A stretch of 41,262 bases of DNA from Cupriavidus consociatus (GCF_017814975.1 NZ_JAGIQA010000042.1:1-41262); one strand, 5' to 3'; positions 16,528-25,098 are shown, counted from the stretch's first letter. The notes: generated by a model not told the origin, from the letters alone. Made by a program: numbers and translations.

Positions 16528-16874
16528 AAACAATTGTGATTGGCATCATGCCGCAAGAGAAGATCCGCGAGCGCGTGTTGGCAATTGCGCGGGGTGAGTA
16601 CAGGCCGAAGGCCAGCGAGCCTAAGATCTGGTTCACTTCCATGAAGTCGTTGGCCGAAGTGCTGAGTGACGACAATCGTGCCTTGTTGAGGGTCATCACC
16701 GAAACCAAGCCGGAATCGATCTCGGAGCTAGCTGAAGCCACTGGCCGCAAGCCCGGCAACCTATCGCGTACGCTGAAAACAATGTCCAACTATGGCATCG
16801 TCGATCTCAAACGCGAGAAGAACCATGTGCGCCCGGTCGCCAAAGCTACGGATTTCCGAATCCTCGCCGCCTAA
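16524..16874 (+). CDS. tumA: TumA-type winged-helix antitoxin
   Basis: A 116-residue protein of the HVO_A0114-like winged-helix group. The DNA-binding segment is SISELAEATGRKPGNLSRTL (residues about 71-90) followed by MSNYGIVDLKREKNHVRP. The N-terminal 60 residues (KASEPKIWFTSMKSLAEVLS) are the part that pairs with the TumE-like toxin in related operons. It is coupled to the toxin gene by a 4-base overlap and would autoregulate it. Confidence 0.75.
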   Translation: MKTIVIGIMPQEKIRERVLAIARGEYRPKASEPKIWFTSMKSLAEVLSDDNRALLRVITETKPESISELAEATGRKPGNLSRTLKTMSNYGIVDLKREKNHVRPVAKATDFRILAA

Positions 16875-17289
16875 TCCCTTCGGATCCGATGCGTGTCGCA
16901 GTCCGCAGGGCGTTTCAACCCGGAAAAAGGCGAGTCACAGGGCTGGCGGACTTGAGCAGCACCCTGCAGCACAAGTCTTATTCACAAAGCTCTCCTCGAG
17001 CTGGCCTGTTGCCTCATTTGCTGGCGCACCCTTCAGGCGCATGGTCTGCGTGGACTTTTCCCATTGCGCATCTGCGATGACTAGCCAGACCGCGGCCCAG
17101 TACCTGGGCATGTGGTTGCTGTCGACCAGCGCCCCCCGGAGCGCCCGCGGCACGGCGGCGGCGCTGACCTGAACGAACATAAAACCCAGCACTTTTCCGG
17201 TGCACGGCAGCAGCTCATCGGCCGATGGCTTGCTCCGTCCATGTGTAGCATCAAAATCCTTGTGGTAGCTCCTGCGGAGACACGCAAAT
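16875..17289. other. Gene-poor interval between tumA and higB
   Basis: About 415 bases with no frame I can support on either strand. Minus-strand frames are open but show no family motif or ribosome site. No repeat was seen apart from the operator that begins at 17290. Confidence 0.5.
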
Positions 17290-17327
17290 CTCCCAAAACG
17301 GGAGTACAATACTCCCAAAATGGGAGT
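17290..17327. promoter_or_regulatory. higBA promoter with two palindromic operators
   Basis: Two near-identical palindromes, CTCCCAAAACGGGAG (17290-17304) and ACTCCCAAAATGGGAGT (17311-17327), flank a TACAAT that could be the -10 hexamer (17305-17310). The higB ATG follows at 17336. This fits autorepression by HigA or HigBA that covers the promoter. Confidence 0.75.
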
Positions 17328-17335
17328 GTCAAAGG

Positions 17336-17638
17336 ATGCGGATCATTGCGCGGCGGACGCTGCGAGAGTTTTGGGAGAGCGACCCCGCGTATACAGATGC
17401 GATATCGCCCCTGACGGAGTGGTATCGCCACATGGAGAAAGTGACATATGCGACACCACAGGATGTGAAGGCCGAACTACGGACAGCCAGCATCCTCAAG
17501 GGCGGTCGCGTGGTGTTCAATATCGCCGGGAACAAGTATCGCGTGATCCTGGCGATCGACTATGACCGCCAGATCGGGTGGGTCCGTTTCGTTGGCACCC
17601 ACGCCCAATACGACAAAGTTGACGCGGAGAGCGTGTGA
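17336..17638 (+). CDS. higB: HigB toxin, RelE-fold mRNA interferase
   Basis: A 100-residue HigB-type toxin. Typical features are ARRTLREFWESDP at the N-terminus, GGRVVFNIAGNKYRVILAID in the core and VRFVGTHAQYDKVDA at the end. HigB cleaves translating mRNA on the ribosome. AAAGG precedes the ATG. The TGA overlaps the start of higA, so the pair is coupled in toxin-first order. Confidence 0.92.
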   Translation: MRIIARRTLREFWESDPAYTDAISPLTEWYRHMEKVTYATPQDVKAELRTASILKGGRVVFNIAGNKYRVILAIDYDRQIGWVRFVGTHAQYDKVDAESV

Positions 17639-17988
17639 TGGATATCAAGCCCATTCGTACCGAACAAGACTATGACACTGCCATGGAGCGTGTCGGCCAG
17701 CTATGGGGCGCGCCGGTCGGCTCGCCCCAAGGCGATGAGCTGGAAGTCTTGTCGATCCTCGTGGAGCGCTACGAGCAAGAGCATTACCCTATTCCCCCCT
17801 CCGATCCGGTCGAGGCGATCAAGTTTCGGTTGGATCAGCAGGGCCTCACCCCGCGCGATCTTGAGCCGTTCATTGGTTCCAGTGGTCGCGTGTCTGAGGT
17901 TCTGAACCGCAAGCGCAAGCTCAGCCTGAGCATGGTCAAGCGTTTGCATGATGGCCTGCGCATCCCCTACGAAAGCCTGCTGTCGTAG
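17638..17988 (+). CDS. higA: HigA antitoxin, XRE-type
   Basis: A 116-residue antitoxin with a C-terminal helix-turn-helix: RLDQQGLTPRDLEPFIGSSG followed by RVSEVLNRKRKLSLSMVKRL. The N-terminal half (YDTAMERVGQLWGAPVGSPQ) is the toxin-facing helical part. The start may be GTG at 17635 or ATG at 17638; the ATG shares its first base with the higB stop. It should repress the operon through the paired palindromes upstream. Confidence 0.92.
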   Translation: MDIKPIRTEQDYDTAMERVGQLWGAPVGSPQGDELEVLSILVERYEQEHYPIPPSDPVEAIKFRLDQQGLTPRDLEPFIGSSGRVSEVLNRKRKLSLSMVKRLHDGLRIPYESLLS

Positions 17989-18882
17989 GGGGCGCGTGAG
18001 CGCCACCGCTGCCTTGATAGTGCCGTCCGCAATCGCATCTTGCACGGACGCGCTATAGCGCAGCATTTCCTCGTTGTCGGACGGCAGGAACCACCCCAGC
18101 GCGACGCGCGGGCGCGGCAGACCGCGCCGCATCTCCGCGAGCTTCTTGAGGTTCACGGTGCAATGGATATGCACGGCGCCTGCCCCAGCCGGTAGCGTCA
18201 GATTCACCGACCGCGGCTTCTCCGGCATTTCCGGTGCGCCCTTGCGTGCGCGTTCGATAATCTTGGCTGGCAACATGGCTACCCCTCTTGACATGCCGCC
18301 ATGATCTCGCCACCGATTCCCGCTTGAAGCGGCCTTTGCGATCACGGACATCCGTCCGAGATCGGCACGGATGCAGTCATAGATGCCGCCTGGCGTGGCC
18401 ACGGTCCCGGGGCGCAGCCGTCGATCGTGCACCGCCGGGACGGCGATCGGACACTCCGCCATTTGGTCGTTGGTAACAAGTGCGCCAGTTGATTTTTGCC
18501 GCACGGGGGCGGCAACTGCTATCGGCATCCTATCTCGTGTGGCTCAGGTTTCGGTACCCTTTCACGGAGAGTCGAATTTCTTTTGGCAAAATTCGGACAT
18601 TCAGCCGGCCGCAGAGCCGGGAGCGAGGGTCCGTGAGTGAATACGTAGCAAACAGATTGCCCTACAGCAGATGCAAAGACCGTTCACAAGTCATGTACAA
18701 CGCAGCCGCCAGGCATACCCCGGTCGGTTGTTCGACCCGATAATCCGGCCGAACCAGACGCACGCGGCAATTCGCCCAGTCCGCACCAGGCCGGATGGCC
18801 TGCTGGTTGATTCCACAACCGATTCCTTGGAAAACATGCGGCTTCAGCGCTTGCTGCAACACCGCGATCGGGACGGGCGCCA
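17989..18882. other. Gene-poor interval between higA and the SNF2 gene
   Basis: Nearly 900 bases without a supported gene. The minus strand from about 18276 to 18000 keeps a protein-like frame (MLPAKIIERARKG at the start, later GWFLPSDNEEMLRYSASVQ), but it lacks a ribosome site and runs into higA, so it may be a remnant. An inverted repeat, CGAATTT/AAATTCG, lies around 18573-18597. The SNF2 promoter must lie in the right-hand part. Confidence 0.4.
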
Positions 18883-21561
18883 TTGACTGCTTCCGACATG
18901 CTTGTGCCACACCTGACGCCCGGCGGCCATCTGCTTGCGGTGCCGGAGGACGGCGCGCCCCTCTTGGTCGATGAAACGCGACTGCGGCTTGAGCGTGCCT
19001 TTGCACTGGGCGCGGGGCATGGCCTGCTGCAGTTGGGCGCGGCGGAAATCGGCCGCATTTTGCCCTCGGCATGGGCCTGGTGGCGGGATTTTTCCGCACG
19101 CTATGTCACGGCCTTGTGCGCGACGTCCGAGGACGGCGAGATCGAGGTCGCAACGCCGGCGGCCGAAGATCTTGAGGCCATGATTGCCGACGCGCCGCCG
19201 ATGACGGGCGGCGAGTATCTAACGCCAGATGTGCTCGCCACGCTGTGGGGCGAGATCGATACGGCCTTGCACCAGGAACTTGCGGCCGCCAACGTCTCGC
19301 TTCAGGATTTTCTCAAATCGCGCCACCCGGCCTGGAATCTCGTCGGCCGTGTGCATTTCAACCTCGCTGAGAACCGGCGGGACCCGGAGTGCCCGTTCGC
19401 CTTCCTGGCGACTTACACCTCGCGCGTGTCGGCCCACGGCAAAGCGCAACATCAGCCACTGTCGCAAGCCCTGGCGGAATTTTCGGGAGCCAGGAGCAAG
19501 GCAAAGCTCCTGTCGTTACTGTTGCCGGTGCAGCGCGCCGCGGAACACTGCGATTGGCTTCGCGAAATGGTAGATACCGGCGAAATCTACCATCCGCTGC
19601 GCTGGACGCCCGTCGACGCCTATCGCATTCTCTCGGACCTGTCCCACCTCGACGGCGCCGGAATTGTCGTCCGCCTGCCAAGCGTCTGGCAGGCGGGCCG
19701 CCCTGCCCGTCCCGTTGTGAAAGCCAGCGTCGGAGCACGACCGCCTTCGCTGCTGGGCAAGGACGCGTTGCTCGATTTCAACATGGAGGTCTCCCTCGAC
19801 GGCGAGCGTCTTGACGCCTCCGAGGTCAGGGATTTGCTCAAAGGCGCCGACGGCTTGCAACTCATCCGTGGTCGCTGGGTCGAGGTGGACAAGAAAAAGC
19901 TCGGTCGCCTCCTGAAGCGCTTCGAGGCCATGGAAAAGGCGGCGCAAAGCGGTCTGCCCTTGAATGAGGCCCTACGCCTTCTGGCAGGGGTTTCGCTCGA
20001 CGACAGCGCCGACCCCGCGGACCGCGACTGGTCGCAACTGGTTGCCGGGCCCTGGCTGGCCGACATCCTGCAGGAATTGCGTCAGCCAGACGGATTGGCG
20101 CTGGTCAGCCCGGGATCAGACCTCAAGGCCAACCTGCGGCCCTACCAAGAGGCTGGCGTGCGCTGGCTGTACCTGCTCACCCGGCTCGGACTGGGCGCTT
20201 GCCTGGCGGATGATATGGGCCTGGGCAAGACCATGCAGGTGCTCTCGCTGCTGCTCGTGCTGAAGCGCGAAAGCGCCGAGGCGCGGCCCAGTCTGCTGGT
20301 TGCCCCCGCATCGCTGCTGGCCAACTGGGCGGCAGAGGCCGAGCGCTTTGCCCCCGGCTTGCGCTTACTGATCGCCCATCCGTCAGTCATGCCGGCGGCC
20401 GAATTGCGTGCGCTGGACCCCGCGCGGCTGGCAGACATTGATCTCGTCATCACCAGCTTTGGCTCGCTCTTGCGCCAGCCCGTATTGGGGACCATCCAAT
20501 GGCGCGTGGCCATCGTCGATGAAGCCCAGGCAATCAAGAATCCGGGTGCCAAGCAAACACGGCAGGTCAAGCAACTCCAGGCCCAGTCGCGCATCGCGCT
20601 GACCGGAACCCCTGTGGAGAACCGCCTGTCCGATCTGTGGTCGATTTTCGATTTCACCCACCCGGGGTTGCTGGGCTCAGACAAAGTCTTTGCCAACTTT
20701 ACCAGGCGGCTGGCGAAGGCCGAGCATTTCGGTCCGCTGCGAACGCTCGTGCGGCCCTACATCCTGCGCCGCCTGAAGACCGACAAGCGGGTCATCGACG
20801 ACCTTCCGGACAAGACCGAACTCAAGGCCTGGTGCCATCTGAGCCCGAACCAGGCGGCACTGTATCAGCGTGCGGTGAAGGACCTGGCTGCCGCACTTGA
20901 AGACGCCGAAGGCATTGGTCGCAAGGGGGTCGTGCTCAGCTTCCTGATGCGCTTCAAACAGATATGCAACCATCCGTCGCAGTGGTTGGGCGACGCGGCC
21001 TGGCAGGCGGAAGACAGCGGCAAGTTTGCCCGCCTGCGCCAACTGGCCGAAGTCATTGCCGCCAAGCAGGAGAAGGTGCTGGTATTCACCCAGTTCCGCG
21101 AGACCACAGAGCCGCTGGCGGCATTTCTGGGGTCGATCTTTGGCCGCGAAGGTCTGGTGCTCCATGGCGGCACCCCGGTAGCCAAACGCCGCGAACTGGT
21201 CAAGCGATTCCAGGAAGACGAACTGATACCCTTCTTCGTGCTTTCGCTCAAGGCCGGCGGGGCCGGTCTGAATCTCACCGCGGCGTCGCATGTGATCCAT
21301 TTCGACCGATGGTGGAATCCAGCCGTGGAAAACCAGGCCACCGATCGCGCATTTCGTATCGGCCAGAAGAGGAACGTCCTGGTGCACAAGTTTATCTGCC
21401 GGGGCACGGTCGAAGACCGTATCGACCAGTTGATCGACGTGAAGCAGCAATTGGTGAAGGATGTGCTGGAGGGCGGCGCAGAACTCCTGCTCACCGAGAT
21501 GAGCGATCGTGAATTGCTCGACCTCGTGAAGCTCGACGTGCATGCCGCGCAAGAGAACTGA
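18883..21561 (+). CDS. SNF2-family DNA helicase/translocase
   Basis: An 892-residue SNF2/SWI2 ATPase. Residues 1-420 are the long N-terminal region found in bacterial SNF2 proteins that travel with SWIM genes. Helicase motifs follow: motif I LADDMGLGKTMQV (about 440-452), motif II VDEAQAIKN (about 545), motif III ALTGTPVENRLSDLW, then the C-terminal lobe with VLVFTQFRE, LSLKAGGAGLNL and the final ATDRAFRIGQKRNV. Such enzymes translocate on duplex DNA without strand separation and remodel protein-DNA complexes. The TTG at 18883 is the longest start; ATG at 18898 is an alternative. A SWIM-domain gene follows after 18 bases and is surely co-transcribed. Whether the pair serves repair, transcription or defence is not settled. 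Confidence 0.9.
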   Translation: MTASDMLVPHLTPGGHLLAVPEDGAPLLVDETRLRLERAFALGAGHGLLQLGAAEIGRILPSAWAWWRDFSARYVTALCATSEDGEIEVATPAAEDLEAMIADAPPMTGGEYLTPDVLATLWGEIDTALHQELAAANVSLQDFLKSRHPAWNLVGRVHFNLAENRRDPECPFAFLATYTSRVSAHGKAQHQPLSQALAEFSGARSKAKLLSLLLPVQRAAEHCDWLREMVDTGEIYHPLRWTPVDAYRILSDLSHLDGAGIVVRLPSVWQAGRPARPVVKASVGARPPSLLGKDALLDFNMEVSLDGERLDASEVRDLLKGADGLQLIRGRWVEVDKKKLGRLLKRFEAMEKAAQSGLPLNEALRLLAGVSLDDSADPADRDWSQLVAGPWLADILQELRQPDGLALVSPGSDLKANLRPYQEAGVRWLYLLTRLGLGACLADDMGLGKTMQVLSLLLVLKRESAEARPSLLVAPASLLANWAAEAERFAPGLRLLIAHPSVMPAAELRALDPARLADIDLVITSFGSLLRQPVLGTIQWRVAIVDEAQAIKNPGAKQTRQVKQLQAQSRIALTGTPVENRLSDLWSIFDFTHPGLLGSDKVFANFTRRLAKAEHFGPLRTLVRPYILRRLKTDKRVIDDLPDKTELKAWCHLSPNQAALYQRAVKDLAAALEDAEGIGRKGVVLSFLMRFKQICNHPSQWLGDAAWQAEDSGKFARLRQLAEVIAAKQEKVLVFTQFRETTEPLAAFLGSIFGREGLVLHGGTPVAKRRELVKRFQEDELIPFFVLSLKAGGAGLNLTAASHVIHFDRWWNPAVENQATDRAFRIGQKRNVLVHKFICRGTVEDRIDQLIDVKQQLVKDVLEGGAELLLTEMSDRELLDLVKLDVHAAQEN

Positions 21562-21579
21562 TCGTCAAGAGGAACCACA

Positions 21580-22797
21580 ATGAGTTACGGTTACGGGGGA
21601 TGGAAGCCCTATGTCTCGGCAGCCGAGCGCAGAAGAAAGGCGGAACTGGCTGCCGCGAAGGCGACGAAGGCTGGTGCGGTCCTGTCCCCCATTGCGTCGT
21701 ATCGCGGTGCCATCGCCAAGACCTTCTGGGGCAAGGCCTGGTGCGACAATCTGGAAGGCTACAGCGACTATACCAACCGCCTACCGCGCGGCCGTACCTA
21801 TGTACGTAACGGTTCCGTGATCGACCTTCAGATTACGGCAGGCGAAGTCCGCGCGCAGGTCATGGGTTCGAGCCTTTACACGGTTGCTGTGACCGTGACG
21901 GCGTGTCCTGCAAAGCAATGGCGAGCGATCGGAGCCGATTGCGCCGGGTCGATCGATTCGATCGTAGAACTGTTGCAGGGCAAGCTCTCGACAGCCGTGA
22001 TGGAGCGCATCTGCAAACCTGGCACCGGCCTTTTCCCGGTGCCAAAAGAAATCAAGTTCAATTGCAGTTGTCCGGACTGGGCGTCAATGTGCAAGCACGT
22101 TGCTGCCGTACTCTACGGCGTCGGCGCGCGGCTCGACCAACAGCCGGAATTGCTCTTCACCTTGCGCCGTGTCGAGGCCAGTGATCTCGTCAGGCAGGCC
22201 GGCGCTGGCCTGCCCAAATCCACCAAACGACCTACCACCAGCAAGGTGCTCGACGACGCCCTGGTGGCGGATGTGTTTGGGATCGAGATGGCCGACGCTT
22301 ACCCCCTGCCGAAGCCGGCTGCCGGACGTAACAAGCCACCGGCAGGTAAGATGCCAGCGAAGAAGGCGACCAGGTCCGCCGTCTCGAGAGCTAGTAAGTC
22401 CCCTGCGAATGCGAAGACTGCGGAGGACAGGAAATCGGTATCAAAGAAGGTGCCGGTCAAGCCATCCGCCGGGCCACGTCAATTAACCTCTGGCAATGTT
22501 GTTGCCGGTAAAGCAAACGTAGCGGACTTAAAGCCGCCAGCAGGTAAGGTGACAGCGAAGCAGGCGTCGGCTGTCTCGACAACCGGCAAGCCACCTGCCA
22601 ACGTGAAGGCTGTGAAGGACAATAAATCGGTAACAAAGGCGTTACCAGTCAAGCCATCTGCGGGGCCACGTAAATCAACCTCTGGCAACGTCTTGGCCAA
22701 GAAGACAAACGCGGCGAACTCGCCTCCAACTGCAACCCCGAAGAAGGCAGCAACAAGAAAGCGCGCCAGTAAGTTCAAGGACGCCGTCAACGACTAA
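21580..22797 (+). CDS. SWIM zinc-finger protein with histone-H1-like tail
   Basis: A 405-residue protein in two parts. The first 230 residues are the family found beside SNF2 genes: an N-terminal AKTFWGKAWCDNLEGYSDY motif and the SWIM finger CSCPDWASMCKHVAAVLYG near 160-178 (CxC...CxH zinc ligands). The rest is a Lys/Ala/Pro/Ser-rich disordered tail resembling bacterial histone H1-like proteins, containing an imperfect tandem duplication (see the repeat at 22333). The finger and the basic tail should both bind DNA and could load the SNF2 partner. AGAGGAAC precedes the ATG. The tail is unusual in length and is the variable part of the gene. Confidence 0.85.
   Translation: MSYGYGGWKPYVSAAERRRKAELAAAKATKAGAVLSPIASYRGAIAKTFWGKAWCDNLEGYSDYTNRLPRGRTYVRNGSVIDLQITAGEVRAQVMGSSLYTVAVTVTACPAKQWRAIGADCAGSIDSIVELLQGKLSTAVMERICKPGTGLFPVPKEIKFNCSCPDWASMCKHVAAVLYGVGARLDQQPELLFTLRRVEASDLVRQAGAGLPKSTKRPTTSKVLDDALVADVFGIEMADAYPLPKPAAGRNKPPAGKMPAKKATRSAVSRASKSPANAKTAEDRKSVSKKVPVKPSAGPRQLTSGNVVAGKANVADLKPPAGKVTAKQASAVSTTGKPPANVKAVKDNKSVTKALPVKPSAGPRKSTSGNVLAKKTNAANSPPTATPKKAATRKRASKFKDAVND
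22333..22722 (+). repeat. Tandem duplication inside the SWIM protein tail
   Basis: Two units of about 195 bases (22333-22530 and 22531 to about 22722) encode similar peptides. Each begins KPPAGK, passes VKPSAGPR, and has TSGNV near its end. Third positions differ, so the duplication is not very recent. It lengthens a Lys-rich disordered tail. Confidence 0.7.
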
Positions 22798-22895
22798 GCC
22801 GGACCGCTCCCGGTCCACGCGTACAGCATAGTCGCGCGTGGCCCCTTTCGTCGGCGGTGTCCGCCTGCAAGCATTCGGCGGCCTACAGGCCAAGG
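22798..22895. other. Short interval after the SWIM gene
   Basis: No gene or clear terminator seen. It separates the SNF2-SWIM operon from a convergent gene fragment. Confidence 0.4.
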
Positions 22896-23033
22896 TCAAG
22901 CAGCCAGGCGATGCTCGTAATAAGGATGCCGCCGGTCATTCAGGATTGCCATGGCCGCCAGGTTCTTCGGATTCAGGTGCAGCCATGCGTCGACGTGCTC
23001 GCTCTGGATCGGCACGATCCAACGATCGTGTCG
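22896..23033 (-). pseudogene. C-terminal fragment of an SRAP (YedK/HMCES-like) protein
   Basis: The last 45 codons match the end of SOS-response-associated peptidase proteins: HDRWIVPIQSEHVDAWL, then LAAMAILNDRRHPYYEHRLA. Full proteins are about 220 residues and carry the catalytic Cys2 at the N-terminus; here everything upstream of about 23033 is unrelated sequence. SRAP proteins crosslink to abasic sites in single-stranded DNA. This remnant marks a deletion or insertion boundary next to the tRNA at 23164. Confidence 0.7.
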
Positions 23034-23163
23034 GCCTCTCCAAACGCCCAAAAGGACGCTAAGTTGCAGGTTTGCGTGGCAAGGCGGCATGTCTCTGCCG
23101 CACCGGTCATCGAGGCCGGGCATGTTTGATTTGCTTTGAAAACGGTGGGTCTAAGAGCGAACC

Positions 23164-23251
23164 TGGTGGGCCGGGTGGGGTTCGAACCCACGGTGGGATA
23201 TCTCCGGCGGATTATGAGTCCGCTGCCTGCAACCAACACGGCGTCCGGTCC
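23164..23251 (-). tRNA. tRNA with CAU anticodon and long variable arm
   Basis: Folds as a cloverleaf on the minus strand. The acceptor stem is GGACCGG with CCGGCCC (one A3-C70 mismatch), followed by A73 and encoded CCA. The D stem is GCC/GGC with GG in the loop. The anticodon stem is GCGGA/TCCGC with loop CTCATAA, so the anticodon is CAU (Met, or Ile2 if lysidine-modified). The T arm is GTGGG TTCGAAC CCCAC. Between anticodon and T arms lie 15 bases, as in class II tRNAs, with a possible GGA/TCC mini-stem. Position 8 is A where nearly all tRNAs have U. A TAGAAT -10 hexamer (23268-23273) lies 16 bases upstream. It may be a diverged accessory tRNA or a tRNA-like pseudogene. Confidence 0.65.
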
Positions 23252-23267
23252 TGTGGCGACGCGCGAG

Positions 23268-23273
23268 ATTCTA
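23268..23273 (-). promoter_or_regulatory. -10 hexamer of the CAU tRNA
   Basis: TAGAAT on the minus strand, 16 bases before the mature 5' end, followed by a CG-rich discriminator as in stringently controlled stable-RNA promoters. A weak -35 (GTGGCA) lies about 19 bases upstream. Confidence 0.45.
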
Positions 23274-23456
23274 CCCTGAAGTTCGCAGAATTTGCCACGA
23301 TCGCCTCTCGCGACGGGTTGATTGAGGCCGGCACTGAATTGCTGAAGGTAATTGGCTCGGCCCCCCGGTTAGGCTGAGCATTCGGCAAGGCGCTAAGCTG
23401 TGCGTCCTGCTTCCGTCATCGACCGTTGGCGAAGTACCGTACCGCCAACGCAACGA

Positions 23457-23633
23457 TTGGGCAAAGCCTCTCTTACGATCACAGCCCCGAAGCCGGCGGC
23501 GCCAGAACGACTGTCCTTCGCCGACGAATTCATGATGCTGGCGAAGCTGCGGCAGGCAGGGTGCTTTGTCGGTGCAGGAGTTCACGGATCTGAAGGCGGA
23601 TTTGATCCGCCGCGCAAAGCCGATTTCCGCGTA
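23457..23633 (+). pseudogene. Small SHOCT-domain protein, frameshifted
   Basis: The end of the reading frame is a SHOCT (short C-terminal) domain. ADEFMMLAKLRQAG in one frame is followed by LSVQEFTDLKADLIRRAKPI in the next. Removing one G from GGG at 23559-23561 joins them. SHOCT domains mediate oligomerisation in many small proteins. The TTG start at 23457 is a guess and the upstream part is not recognised. This is the third gene in the window restored by a one-base change in a homopolymer. Confidence 0.55.
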
Positions 23634-23721
23634 GCCACGGACCTTGCTGCCGCACCTGGCCGCAGTGAGCCATTGGTATTTGCGTTGAGTGACGGCGCGC
23701 GTTCGCTGATAGTCGACGGGC

Positions 23722-24090
23722 TCACCGCCTCACACCGGAATGCAACACCTTCTCGAAAACCCATGGGTCATGCCAGCGCTTGCGTCCTATCAGCCGCGCA
23801 ACGTGTGCCTTGTGATTGATCGCGTCCCGCGCATCCTTGCGTTGATGCCGGCGGGCGTTGCACAGCCGGCAGGCGGCCACGATGTTGCTCCCGAAGTCAT
23901 CGCCTCCATCAACTCGCGCGTGGAGATGCTCGGCCGTACATTGCAGGGTGTGAGCCTGGCGCTTGGAGAGGTGGAAGGTCGCGGCGAATGCTTCCGGGGA
24001 TTTCTGCCACATGGGGCAGCAGCAGTAGTAGCAACGACCGGATTGGTGCTGAAACGCGAGGGTGCGCAGAAGCGCGAGGGTCTTGGGCAT
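23722..24090 (-). CDS. HNH endonuclease
   Basis: A 122-residue HNH nuclease. The zinc knuckle cysteines are in CYYCCCPMW near residue 20 and CRLCNARRHQRK near 80. The catalytic core between them has LQCTAEHLHARVDGGDDFGS, where the EHLHAR..GG pattern is the HNH His region. The C-terminus (ARLIGRKRWHDPWV) is basic and aromatic. It stands alone, so it could be a homing-type, phage-derived or defence nuclease. The start at 24090 gives MPKTLALLRTLAFQHQ with a preceding ribosome site that is only weak. Confidence 0.8.
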   Translation of the reverse strand: MPKTLALLRTLAFQHQSGRCYYCCCPMWQKSPEAFAATFHLSKRQAHTLQCTAEHLHARVDGGDDFGSNIVAACRLCNARRHQRKDARDAINHKAHVARLIGRKRWHDPWVFEKVLHSGVRR

Positions 24091-25098
24091 TGAGCGGTCC
24101 TATATCAGGAGATTTCAGACTTCGAAACCCGCTCGCCCGTAGAAGGCATACACGGGGACCAGCTAAGTAGCTTATGCTGGGCACCAAATCAGCTCCGAAT
24201 TGGAGACTGACGGAAGAAAGTGTAGCCTCAGAATTTCCGAATGCACAAGGGGTGCGGCGCCCGCCCTTGCAAAATCACCACAGTGCACCGTGTCCGATAC
24301 CACCAAAAGGAGAATCGGTTGCGTGAACTAGCCTTTAACCGTTCTGCAGATCGACTCTGGTTGATTCCATTGGCCTTCGGATCCTTGGCGTCGGCGCATC
24401 CAAAGGAAGGCACCGCAAGCCGACGAGCACGTGGGGGCGCAACTCGGGACATTCGCTGACTCTCCTCCGTGAGACGGAAAGTCAGCAGCTGTCGGCAGGC
24501 TCCCACCGCCAAGTCGCGCCCGTGCGTGACCGACCCAAAACGGTAGTCGCACATCGTTCCGCTAATGGCCGAAGTTCAGTGCCAACACGGTCATCGAAGA
24601 TCCGGGGCCGAATGACTCAAACTGGCAAACGACTGCTGGCCGGTCAAACACCAGGAGTTACACTTCGGTCTGCTTTGCGATTATTTCGCATCTGATCAGC
24701 CGCGAGGTAGAGCCCCGTCGACAGAAGCCCGAGGCGCATCTGAGGCTGCCAAAGAGCAGAAAAATCAGCGGCTTATGAGTAGGATAGGTGTCCGAAGGAT
24801 GAGAGAGGCTGGAACAGAAAGACGCCGACTTGGTCTCAGACAACGTCATATCATTCACGATCAGGACCAGACTTATGACTAGCCTCAATTTAAGGCCCTT
24901 GGGCGCCGCGGACGACGATAGGCAACTCCAAGCCCTACGCCGAAAGAGACCACGCAGGATCGACGTTCCTCCGAGCATCGTGAGATCGCTTGCCACCATT
25001 CTCTCCGCGCAGTGGCGCTTGGGGTTGAAACTGGCCAACAATTGTCGTCGGGTGTTGAGGGTGACCGCAGGGCGCCAGGAGGTTGAGCGGTTTCCGAT
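24091..25098. other. Gene-poor kilobase in the scrambled part of the island
   Basis: About 1 kb without a frame I can support. Long minus-strand frames (24230-24554 and 24658-25302) are open, but their products are rich in Arg, Ser and Cys without motif, typical of shadow frames in decayed DNA. No transposase motif or terminal repeat was recognised. Confidence 0.45.

Noticed and set aside
16935..17318. 127-residue minus-strand frame upstream of higB
   Set aside because: It runs through the higBA operators, and the product has no recognisable domain.
17701..18528. 275-residue minus-strand frame over higA and beyond
   Set aside because: Its C-terminal third is antisense to higA. The middle part looks somewhat protein-like, but no family, start site or operon supports it.
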